From: Brevinematales bacterium
GTDB taxonomy: Bacteria; Spirochaetota; Brevinematia; Brevinematales; JAOACQ01
Assembly (NCBI GenBank): GCA_020052515.1
Contig: JAGVOW010000056.1
Coordinates: 1-43,580 of the forward strand
Length of the DNA stretch: 43,580 nt
Direction: 5' to 3'
Shown here: positions 6,662 through 14,307 of the stretch, piece by piece
How the letters are laid out: each line of letters starts with the position of its first letter
How positions within the stretch are numbered: the stretch's first letter is position 1
Notes under the pieces: model-generated
The model's input: only the letters and a program-made list of their open reading frames with translations
Told to the model about the DNA's origin: nothing
Database searches by the model: none
Made by a program: the position numbers and the translations under genes

Positions 6662-9130
6662 TCATTTATTATTAAAAATGGTTATCTTTTTACTTCTGAT
6701 TTCTATTTTTTTAGCACTATCAATATAGCCGCAATAGATAGCATTATTACCATGATTTAAAAAGACTTTCATAGTATATGGCGAAGTCGGTTCGATTTTT
6801 ACCAGTTTACTTATAGTTTTAGTTTTACTTTTACCCTTTTTTGTAGTTGAAGTTGTAGTGGTAGTTATTTTTTTATAAGTATATTTAAATTTATAGGTTC
6901 TCGCGTTTACTTTTACATACAGATTATTCAGATCGATTTGTTTATCTGCTGAAAACAGAACATCCAGAGGATTAAAATTCTGTTTATCTATTGTAAATCC
7001 AACATTCAAAGAGTTTGTGCTCACTGAAATATTATCGATCGGCTCGATGATATTAATGACGTATTGATTATCAAGAACGGCTTCAATATTGTTTTTAGCA
7101 AGCATTTTATTTGCCAGAAAATAATCGAATACATTTTTTCTATAAAATAATTTATCATACTGTTCTAAGTCATATAGTGTAAAACCTTTCGCTATTTTAG
7201 TAGTTTTGACAATCTCTCTTGGACAATCATAATATCCGAAATTGTCCTGAAAGAAGAATGTTTTGTCATCAAATAACAACTTAATATAATTATAGCTACG
7301 TGCATTGAAGATAATCAATTTATTATTGGCATTTTTCGCGACGATATACTTTCCGGTATTTTTATTCGCCGATGTGCTGAACGGCTTCATTTCGGAGATA
7401 TCTTCTATTTCGTTTAAATTTGTTATGATTTCTCCCAGATAGTTTCTGACCGACATGGTATCATTGTTTTTTTTCACTAATAGGAACCCGGGATTTGGAG
7501 TAAAACAGACGGTTGCTATGTCATCATTGTATTTATTCGTAATATAGCCTTTCATAGACCATAACTGGTAAGTTTTATCCGACGATTCTGTCAGGAAAAA
7601 CTTGCTGTCCGTTGATACTTGAATGGACTTTATTTCATAGGCGAGGTTTGTATAAATAAATTTTGCCTTCCCGCCGAGGCTCCAGATTTTCAAAGTTTTA
7701 TCCTTTGAAGCGGACAGGATGTTGTTGCCAATTGGAGTCACAGCCAGGGCGGTAATCTGGTTGTCATGGGCTTTAAATGTCCTGAGGAAATTACCGGCTG
7801 AATCCCATGTCGTGATATGATAATCCGGCAATCCGGTAAATATCTGTGAATCGACGGGGGAGACAGTAAAACAATCCACAGCCCTGTTCCCGTTAATTGA
7901 ACCAAGTAATCTCCCGCCCATACTCCAGACGTCTAACTTATTTTCCTCATCCGCGGTGACGATTTTATTATCAGGGGTTATGATGATCTTTTCAGCCGGT
8001 TTCTTTAATCCCCGTATAGTACGAATTATTTCGCCTGTAGTATTCCATATTTTGATAGAATTATCATCCCAGGCGGTAAAAATAGTTCTTAAGTCAGGGG
8101 ATGCCGCTATAGCCGATATCTGGGAATTTTGAAAGGATAAAGTTTTCACTAAATAACCATTAGTGTACCAGATTTTTATCGTATCATCGGCGGACGCAGA
8201 TATAAAATTTTCGCCGTTAGGCAATAATTGAATATCTCGTACAATACCTTTATGGTTTCTCAAATTTTTCACTATATTTCCATTGGTATTCCATATTATA
8301 ATTGAATTATCAGCGGAACCTGAAATAATTGTTTGATTGTTTTTTGTTAAAGCCAAGCTTTTGACATAATCAGTATGCCCGATGAATCTTTTAACAAGTG
8401 TTCCGTCTCTGGAAAATAGTTTAATGATCCCATCAGAATAACCGGCAACGATGTGCTGACCGTCTTCACTCACGGCAAGGGATTCCACATAGTTTCCATC
8501 AGAATTCTCTTCCTTGATAGTCGATAATAAAGCGCCCCATGTGGACCAGATTTTTATAGTGCCATCCCAGGAAGCAGATAGAATTTCCTTAAATGGGAAG
8601 GACGAAGTTACTTTGATCTTGCTGACGGCATCATCGTGCGCCTGAATATTGTTCAAGAGATTTCCATAGGGATCCCAGATTTTGATGGTTTTATCTTTTG
8701 ATCCGGATACGAAAAAACCTCCGCCAGGCTCCACATCTAAAGAAGTTATTTCCGCGTTATGACCTATGACTGTCCTGTATTTAATACCGTCAAATGTCCA
8801 TATCTGGATTGTTTTATCAGAAAGCCCGGCAATAATAAAGTTGCCGTATGGATTAAACGCGACGGCATTAACTATCGCACCTGTATTTATAGATTTAACA
8901 AATGTCCCGTCGGCCAGCCAGATTTTTATCGTTTTATCAAAAGAGCCGGTAATAATAAACCTGGAATCCGTAGTCACCGCTAAACAACCCACAGCCCTCT
9001 GATGGCCGCTTTTTATGATGGCTTGAGTAGATTTTCCCCTTTCATAAGACGTATAGTCAATCCTGGTAAAATTCGAACAGCCGGATAGTAAAAACAAAAT
9101 TAATATTAAGGCTCTATTAAAATTCTTCAT
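6662..9130 (-). CDS. WD40 beta-propeller lipoprotein (caspase-associated WD40 type, without caspase)
   Basis: The chosen ATG gives a good lipoprotein signal (NRALILILFLLSGC); a frame extension upstream lacks it. About 14 WD40-type repeats follow (for example FIITGSFDKTIKIW, FFVSGSKDKTIKIW, NILSASKDKTLKIW), enough for two seven-bladed propellers. After the propellers comes a block (FFFQDNFGYYDCPRE ... LYDLEQYDKLFYRKNVFDYFLAN, about 640-670). It resembles the GYY...FYRP linker of bacterial caspase/WD40 proteins. An Ig-like segment follows (VINIIEPIDNISVSTNSLNV), then a Thr/Lys-rich loop. The protein ends where a C14 caspase domain would be expected, so it is probably a scaffold or sensor, not a protease. 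It overlaps the upstream gene by 14 bases and is the last gene of the eight-gene minus-strand locus. Confidence 0.85.
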   Translation of the reverse strand: MKNFNRALILILFLLSGCSNFTRIDYTSYERGKSTQAIIKSGHQRAVGCLAVTTDSRFIITGSFDKTIKIWLADGTFVKSINTGAIVNAVAFNPYGNFIIAGLSDKTIQIWTFDGIKYRTVIGHNAEITSLDVEPGGGFFVSGSKDKTIKIWDPYGNLLNNIQAHDDAVSKIKVTSSFPFKEILSASWDGTIKIWSTWGALLSTIKEENSDGNYVESLAVSEDGQHIVAGYSDGIIKLFSRDGTLVKRFIGHTDYVKSLALTKNNQTIISGSADNSIIIWNTNGNIVKNLRNHKGIVRDIQLLPNGENFISASADDTIKIWYTNGYLVKTLSFQNSQISAIAASPDLRTIFTAWDDNSIKIWNTTGEIIRTIRGLKKPAEKIIITPDNKIVTADEENKLDVWSMGGRLLGSINGNRAVDCFTVSPVDSQIFTGLPDYHITTWDSAGNFLRTFKAHDNQITALAVTPIGNNILSASKDKTLKIWSLGGKAKFIYTNLAYEIKSIQVSTDSKFFLTESSDKTYQLWSMKGYITNKYNDDIATVCFTPNPGFLLVKKNNDTMSVRNYLGEIITNLNEIEDISEMKPFSTSANKNTGKYIVAKNANNKLIIFNARSYNYIKLLFDDKTFFFQDNFGYYDCPREIVKTTKIAKGFTLYDLEQYDKLFYRKNVFDYFLANKMLAKNNIEAVLDNQYVINIIEPIDNISVSTNSLNVGFTIDKQNFNPLDVLFSADKQIDLNNLYVKVNARTYKFKYTYKKITTTTTSTTKKGKSKTKTISKLVKIEPTSPYTMKVFLNHGNNAIYCGYIDSAKKIEIRSKKITIFNNK

Positions 9131-10226
9131 AATTATCAAAATGCTCGCTATCAAAAAGTATGATTTCATAACCCGTTTCACGATAAGTATTGTCTGAACT
9201 ATTAAATGAGTTAGTCAGAATATTGACCATCAAGTCTGAAAATTGCTGGTATTTTAAATTAATCATTTGACTGTCAAAATCATCATTTTCCTGGGCTTTT
9301 TTAAAATTTACCAGAGCGTTGGATATCGCTTCCACATTAGCGGTACAGTTGTATAATTTAAAATTATTTAATCCCAGGTAATAGTAACAGTTATTCTTTT
9401 TGAATGGATTGTCTTTATTTTTGTTATAAGTGTCATTTATACCAGGTTGTATATTATCCATTAAATATTGCATTGTAAAATTCCCAAGCTCATAAAACCT
9501 TTCATTATATAATTTTCTGGAATCTTCAAAGACCTTGTAACAAAAGTTTTTGCTTTCTACCAGGTCAGTATATTTATTTTCCAGGATGGTTTTTAATTCT
9601 TCTTTGGTTTTGGAACTTTTCTTGTAATCCGATGGTCCAAAATCTTTCACTGTAATATAGATTTTTCTATGGTTAAAATTAGTAATTGCGATGTTTATAT
9701 TGAACACATTGGTCCTGATACTCTCAATGGTATCTTTGTTTTTATAGTTGGTAACAATAGTGTTTGATGTACCGGGAATGATTTCAGTATTGAAATATTT
9801 ATAATACTTCACTGGAGAAAAGAAAGCATTATTTGTCATGAAACTATTTGAAAGGACCGCATTGGATAACACAATGAGCGGCAGAATTCTATTTTCATCA
9901 AAAGATACGGTGTCAAAGACAGATATGATTCGCCTCGGATAGGGAGATAGCATATCAAATTTATCTAAAATCCCAAATTTATCAAAGGACTCCGACGGCA
10001 GCAGGAAGCATTTAAAACTGGAGTCGGAGTTTTTCTTTATTAGTTTGATTTTAGGAACCATACTGGAATTGGTGTTTGTATTACTGTCTTCAGAAAATTG
10101 AATAATTGAAAAATTTTCCTTTTGGACTATCGTAATAGCCCCATCCATCAAACTTATTTCATCAGAATACCCCAAAACGCTCAACATCAAGAAAAAAGAG
10201 ATTGTCAATATCATATTGTAACGCAT
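9117..10226 (-). CDS. Secreted protein of unknown function in the ABC/WD40 locus
   Basis: I do not recognise the family. The 369-residue product has a signal peptide (MILTISFFLMLSVLGYS) with no lipobox Cys. The N-terminal half is beta-rich, and the C-terminal half (about 210-350) is helical with a tetratricopeptide-like look (CYYYLGLNNFKLYNC, ALVNFKKAQENDD). The start has a strong AAGGAGGA Shine-Dalgarno. It lies 25 bases after the ABC ATPase stop and overlaps the start of the WD40 lipoprotein, so the two products are probably made together and may act together outside the cytoplasmic membrane. Confidence 0.7.
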   Translation of the reverse strand: MRYNMILTISFFLMLSVLGYSDEISLMDGAITIVQKENFSIIQFSEDSNTNTNSSMVPKIKLIKKNSDSSFKCFLLPSESFDKFGILDKFDMLSPYPRRIISVFDTVSFDENRILPLIVLSNAVLSNSFMTNNAFFSPVKYYKYFNTEIIPGTSNTIVTNYKNKDTIESIRTNVFNINIAITNFNHRKIYITVKDFGPSDYKKSSKTKEELKTILENKYTDLVESKNFCYKVFEDSRKLYNERFYELGNFTMQYLMDNIQPGINDTYNKNKDNPFKKNNCYYYLGLNNFKLYNCTANVEAISNALVNFKKAQENDDFDSQMINLKYQQFSDLMVNILTNSFNSSDNTYRETGYEIILFDSEHFDNYEEF

Positions 10227-10251
10227 GATGTCCTCCTTATATTTTATCAAA

Positions 10252-12075
10252 TTATACCGCTTTCGTAACCATATTCCGCTTACCGCTCTGGTCAAATTCA
10301 ATCCTGTAATACTTGAAAACTCCATTTCTTTTTTGTATAGTATTTTCAATAACGTCCCTCAATTTTTTCTCATGAGAAATCATTAAAATACTCACTTTCT
10401 TTTCAAAATATATTTTTTCAATGATAAATTCCAGCAACTCTTTTTTTAAATTGATATCCAGTGATGTCAATGCCTCGTCAAATATAAACAATCGAGGCGG
10501 GTGTTTTTCCGGATAATACAAAAGCCTGGCAATGGCTAAACGCTGTTTTTCCCCGCCGCTCAAGTCTATCATATTTTTTTTCAGGCATTCTCTGCTTAAT
10601 TTCACAAATTCCAGATTCTTTATAATATAATCATCAATATTCTCCAGTTCAGGGTATTTGCTGCGCTGATAAATACTGTTTTTATAATAAGTATAAATTT
10701 CCCTGAGATAATTCTCAACATTCATCCTGTAAGTTCCCAGCGATTCATTAACCAACTGCGGAACATACCGGATAATAGAGCTGATATAGCGGTTATGAAC
10801 ATAACCTTCACTTGAACTGTATGTGATTTTATGATCATCATGTCCATAATAGTTTATTTCACCGCTCTTAATAATCTCTCCGCCTATTAGAAGCTTGAGA
10901 AATGTCGATTTTCCGCTACCGGATTTCCCTTCCAGGTAAACAAATTCATTGTTATATAAATTAAAATTCAGGTTTTCAAAAAAGATTTGATTATCATACT
11001 GAAAATTAACCTGATTAAACTCCAGTACTTTCCCTATCTCCCCTCTTGGGAGGGGTTGGGGGTGGGTTTCATTTATTATATCAATGTCAATTTTGGTTTC
11101 TTCAAAATGGATCTGGCTGAATTTACGGGTAATCGCTTTAAATTTAGCCGGATCAGACGAAAGCCTGCAGTCCCGAAAATCTTTTAAAGATAAAAGGTCC
11201 ACGATTCTTCCTGTATTATTTACTTTTTCTATAATAACTACTTTTGAAGATACTTCTTTCGTTTCAGCGAGCTCCAGGATACTATTGTAATTCAAGTCAT
11301 GCGCGACCATCAGGCATGAAGAGAATTCTCCGGCCCTTACTTTTTCAAACAATGTTTGGAGTATTTTATCAGCCGTTTCCGGATCAATATTCCTGACAAA
11401 TTCATCCACCAGAAGGATGGTATTCTTTTTTTTCATCACTTTCGACAAGAAAAACCTCTGGACCTGTCCGACAGAAAATTCATCCTGAAATTTTCCTTTC
11501 CGGATTTTTTTATCATAAAATTTATGATTTTTTGCCTGAAAATCAAGGCCGGCCTCTTTCATGGTTTTATTCAGTAACTTATCCATTTCTTCTTTTTTAA
11601 CATAGGGTTTAATCATACTAAGCGTTTCCATGATGGTGTCCGCAAAGCTGTTCTTTTTGGCCGGTTCGTTAATCAGCTGTTTATAGAGCGGGACCAGCTT
11701 GTGAAAAATATAAAAATTCTGAGGAATATAGGAAAAATATTCTTTACGGATATCTCTTAAGTTTTTTAAATGCTTCGCCAGTTCCCTATCATGGTTTTTC
11801 TTTGACTGATCAGGACTGGTAAATAATTGAGAAACACTGTCAGTTAAGATGCTGACATCATTATTCCCATTGAAAAGAGTGATATTGCCTTTCTGGAATA
11901 ATGTTCTGTCATTATTTTTCAGAATACTTTTTAATAAAGTGGATTTTCCCGCGCCGCTCACACCGATCAGGAAAATGATCTCACCGCGCTTGAGAGTCAA
12001 ATTGTCAATCTGCAGTATGGGGTCAGCAAATTTATTACTGGTAAATACTTCCAGGTTCTCAAGTTTGAGATTCAT
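10252..12075 (-). CDS. Fused double ABC-transporter ATPase
   Basis: Two complete ABC domains lie in one 607-residue chain. Domain 1 (about 1-310) has Walker A GVSGAGKST, a Q-loop (YIPQNF), Walker B ILLVDEFVRNID and H-loop VAHDLN. Its signature reads FSVGQVQR instead of LSGGQ. Domain 2 (about 350-600) has Walker A GKSGSGKST, a canonical LSGGEKQR signature, Walker B LFIFDEALTSLD and H-loop ISHEKK. The arrangement matches fused ATPases of the peptide/nickel (Opp/Dpp, YejF-like) importers. The linker contains HPQPLPRGEIG, encoded by a palindromic repeat inserted in frame. The Shine-Dalgarno is GAGAGGA. The start overlaps the end of the upstream permease by 17 bases, so this ATPase very probably powers the two adjacent permeases. 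Confidence 0.92.
   Translation of the reverse strand: MNLKLENLEVFTSNKFADPILQIDNLTLKRGEIIFLIGVSGAGKSTLLKSILKNNDRTLFQKGNITLFNGNNDVSILTDSVSQLFTSPDQSKKNHDRELAKHLKNLRDIRKEYFSYIPQNFYIFHKLVPLYKQLINEPAKKNSFADTIMETLSMIKPYVKKEEMDKLLNKTMKEAGLDFQAKNHKFYDKKIRKGKFQDEFSVGQVQRFFLSKVMKKKNTILLVDEFVRNIDPETADKILQTLFEKVRAGEFSSCLMVAHDLNYNSILELAETKEVSSKVVIIEKVNNTGRIVDLLSLKDFRDCRLSSDPAKFKAITRKFSQIHFEETKIDIDIINETHPQPLPRGEIGKVLEFNQVNFQYDNQIFFENLNFNLYNNEFVYLEGKSGSGKSTFLKLLIGGEIIKSGEINYYGHDDHKITYSSSEGYVHNRYISSIIRYVPQLVNESLGTYRMNVENYLREIYTYYKNSIYQRSKYPELENIDDYIIKNLEFVKLSRECLKKNMIDLSGGEKQRLAIARLLYYPEKHPPRLFIFDEALTSLDINLKKELLEFIIEKIYFEKKVSILMISHEKKLRDVIENTIQKRNGVFKYYRIEFDQSGKRNMVTKAV
11027..11074. repeat. Palindromic element inserted in frame in the ABC ATPase gene
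   Basis: CCCCTCTTGGGAGGGGT with a GGGGGTGGGTT extension matches one arm of the intergenic element at 3713-3823. In the ATPase frame it encodes NETHPQPLPRGEIGK at the linker between the ABC domains (about residues 334-350), where an insertion should be tolerated. Confidence 0.85.
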
Positions 12076-13210
12076 ATAGTCCTCTCTTTTTTTTGATCTG
12101 ATTGATCATCAGCAAACCTGTTAAAAATATTGCCAGGAATAATAGAAAATAATAAAAAATAATAAAAATCAGTTCTTTAGCAACAACAAAGCCTGTCCCG
12201 GACTGCAACCCGATGTATCGTATGATCTGCACCAGTAATTTGCCGATGGAATGCGGGTATAAAGAAAGACTGTTGAGATTCCCGGTTTCCCTGAGGTACC
12301 ACAATCCGCTTTCCAGAATAAAAGCGGTGATGAGTGCGTAAGAAACCCTGGAAATAATTCCAAGCAGGCAATAGCGTTCCAGAATATATTTCGCAATCTG
12401 AAATTTTGAATACCCGATCACCTGAAGATAGTTCACATCTTCCTTATGAATGGAGTTTTCCATTCTCTGTTTCAACCAGAAATAAAATTCTGAGTTGACA
12501 ATAAAAGCTATGCCGAATGACAGGAAATAAATGGTAAAATTGTCCTGCATCGAAGAGCCTTTTATTCCGACAACAATCAGCAATATGGTAAGAATGGAAG
12601 GCACCACAATCAGCATTTCATAACCTGCCCTGAAAATAATATTGACCAGCCTGATCAGAAAATAGACGGGAGAAGATTGATCTTTACTGTATTTTTTAGT
12701 GACTATTTTATTGATCGTATAGATTGAAGTAATCACCATGGTTAATAATGAGATGATCAGAACACTGATGATAAAAATGAGTATATTCGGAATAGAATAG
12801 ACCAATTCTGAATACACAGTGCTGAAACCATCGCGATTATCAATATAACCGAGATTGAGTTCTTTAATACTATAATCTATTTTTGCTTCATTTTTTGCTT
12901 CATTTGTGGATATGTCATAAAGGCTATTGATTGGAACCCCGCATTTTCGGCACTGGGTCCTGCTGCCGTTATTGGTAGCGCCGCAGATTAAATGAATGGT
13001 CATTTTAGTATGATAAATATTAAAAAGGCCTTGACTTTCGACTGTCAAAATCCCTTTTCTATTTAGATCGCTCATGTCCTTGCGGAATAAGAGAGCTTCT
13101 CTTTTCAGATCATTATATTGAAATAAATTGTCCGCCAGCGGAATCATAATGAGCGTCAGATAAAGCAGGACAAGAACCAGGATATGCAGCGTAGTTTTCA
13201 GTTTATTCAT
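12059..13210 (-). CDS. ABC permease (peptide type) with an inserted zinc-ribbon-like loop
   Basis: The 383-residue membrane protein has one N-terminal helix (about 6-28), a long hydrophilic segment (about 30-135) and five further helices with a binding-protein-dependent permease core. The EAA-like loop is visible as VNYLQVIGYSKFQIAKYI. The extramembrane segment after helix 1 contains a small ribbon-like motif, HLICGATNNGSRTQCRKCG. It aligns with bacterial zinc ribbons (CxxCG...CxxCGxP) but has His in place of the first Cys. By the positive-inside rule this loop should be extracytoplasmic. It overlaps the partner permease by 4 bases (ATGA) and the ATPase by 17, a tight translational unit. Confidence 0.85.
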   Translation of the reverse strand: MNKLKTTLHILVLVLLYLTLIMIPLADNLFQYNDLKREALLFRKDMSDLNRKGILTVESQGLFNIYHTKMTIHLICGATNNGSRTQCRKCGVPINSLYDISTNEAKNEAKIDYSIKELNLGYIDNRDGFSTVYSELVYSIPNILIFIISVLIISLLTMVITSIYTINKIVTKKYSKDQSSPVYFLIRLVNIIFRAGYEMLIVVPSILTILLIVVGIKGSSMQDNFTIYFLSFGIAFIVNSEFYFWLKQRMENSIHKEDVNYLQVIGYSKFQIAKYILERYCLLGIISRVSYALITAFILESGLWYLRETGNLNSLSLYPHSIGKLLVQIIRYIGLQSGTGFVVAKELIFIIFYYFLLFLAIFLTGLLMINQIKKKRGLYESQT

Positions 13211-14133
13211 GATTCTTTCCTTTTTATAGTAATACGTTGCAGACTATTTTTAATGGTTTTCGCGTACTTATTATCAAAATTAAAACAAATGATAAAAGAA
13301 AATATCTGCATAATAAACGAGATAAACAGGATGAATAAAAATAAAATGAAAATATTACCGAGAGCCATATAAAACTCGGATGGCCTGTTAAATAAAATCT
13401 CTATATTCCGGAGCAGAGAGGGTCCCAGACCGGCATTCCCGCGAATGGTCATTTCAATAAAAATACTGATGGATATGAAAATGGACAGGTTTTTAGAAAG
13501 CAGATTGATTAAAAATGAAATGTTATTCCTGGTAATCATATAACTGATAGTCAGGAATGAATACCCCTCAATGTCCATATAATCGACAAATCCTTCATTA
13601 ATAAAATCATCCTCAAATTTTATTTCCATCTGGTGCAGAATGGAATTGAGAATGCCTATTCCAAATACTACCACAAGAATATTCAGGAAGGAAAGATTAT
13701 TATTAAAAAGAATCAGTGAACCTGTAAAAACAAAGGGTAAAAATGAAAGAACAATCACAATCAGATAAAAACCTTTTAAAGCTATTTTGACAAAAGGATT
13801 GCTGATAAAATGGTATTTGATAGATATTTTTAGAAGCGGCAGAAGCAGGGATATGAGGAAGATAATGATATAACTACCCGAGAAAAAACGGATCGAATTG
13901 ACAAAAGCGGTCAATATGGATTGATCGTATTTTATCATCTCATGGACGCTGATTGCCCAGGAATTGAAATAATCCCCTATAAAAGGCGCCAGTTCAAAAG
14001 CCTTATGATTGAACATATCCGCAAATAAATAAAATAAGAAAGTAAAAAAGAATAGACAGAATAAATAGAACACGGAATACAGGCTGATCCATCGAAGCAG
14101 GATGGATTTATCGCTTTCTTCTTTAATTGGCAT
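13207..14133 (-). CDS. ABC permease (peptide type), second subunit
   Basis: A 308-residue protein with about six transmembrane segments and a degenerate EAA loop (FVDYMDIEGYSFLTISYMI), as in binding-protein-dependent transport permeases. It is expected to pair with the next permease and the double ATPase to form the transmembrane channel. The Shine-Dalgarno AGGAG is seven bases before the ATG. The stop overlaps the start of the next permease (ATGA). Sequence conservation looks low compared with ordinary DppB/C proteins, so the family assignment rests mainly on topology, the EAA loop and context. Confidence 0.8.
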   Translation of the reverse strand: MPIKEESDKSILLRWISLYSVFYLFCLFFFTFLFYLFADMFNHKAFELAPFIGDYFNSWAISVHEMIKYDQSILTAFVNSIRFFSGSYIIIFLISLLLPLLKISIKYHFISNPFVKIALKGFYLIVIVLSFLPFVFTGSLILFNNNLSFLNILVVVFGIGILNSILHQMEIKFEDDFINEGFVDYMDIEGYSFLTISYMITRNNISFLINLLSKNLSIFISISIFIEMTIRGNAGLGPSLLRNIEILFNRPSEFYMALGNIFILFLFILFISFIMQIFSFIICFNFDNKYAKTIKNSLQRITIKRKES

Positions 14134-14153
14134 AGGGGTCTCCTAAAATAGCC

Positions 14154-14300
14154 GCCTCATCCCGGCCTCCGGCAGGTTGTCGCTAAATAAATAATTCTAA
14201 TGTAGCCGCGGGCTTTAGCCCGCGTAAATTAAGCGCAAGCTAAAGCTTGCGGCTACATTTTTCAATTTAGCGACAACCTCCCGGCAGGGCAGGGTGAGGC
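14154..14300. repeat. Nested palindromic elements between permease and binding-protein genes
   Basis: Three layers are visible. The outermost arms are GCCTCATCCCGGC and the opposing GGGTGAGGC. Inside these are GGTTGTCGCTAAAT (about 14175-14188) and ATTTAGCGACAACC (about 14265-14278). Innermost is the pair of hairpins TGTAGCCGCGGGCTTTAGCC and AAGCTAAAGCTTGCGGCTAC (about 14201-14258). The order suggests that one palindromic element inserted into another. Confidence 0.8.
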
Positions 14301-14307
14301 GTTTCCA

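Noticed and set aside
6662-9130. Caspase-type protease
   Set aside because: No His-Cys C14 domain is present; only the accompanying propeller, linker and Ig-like parts are seen.
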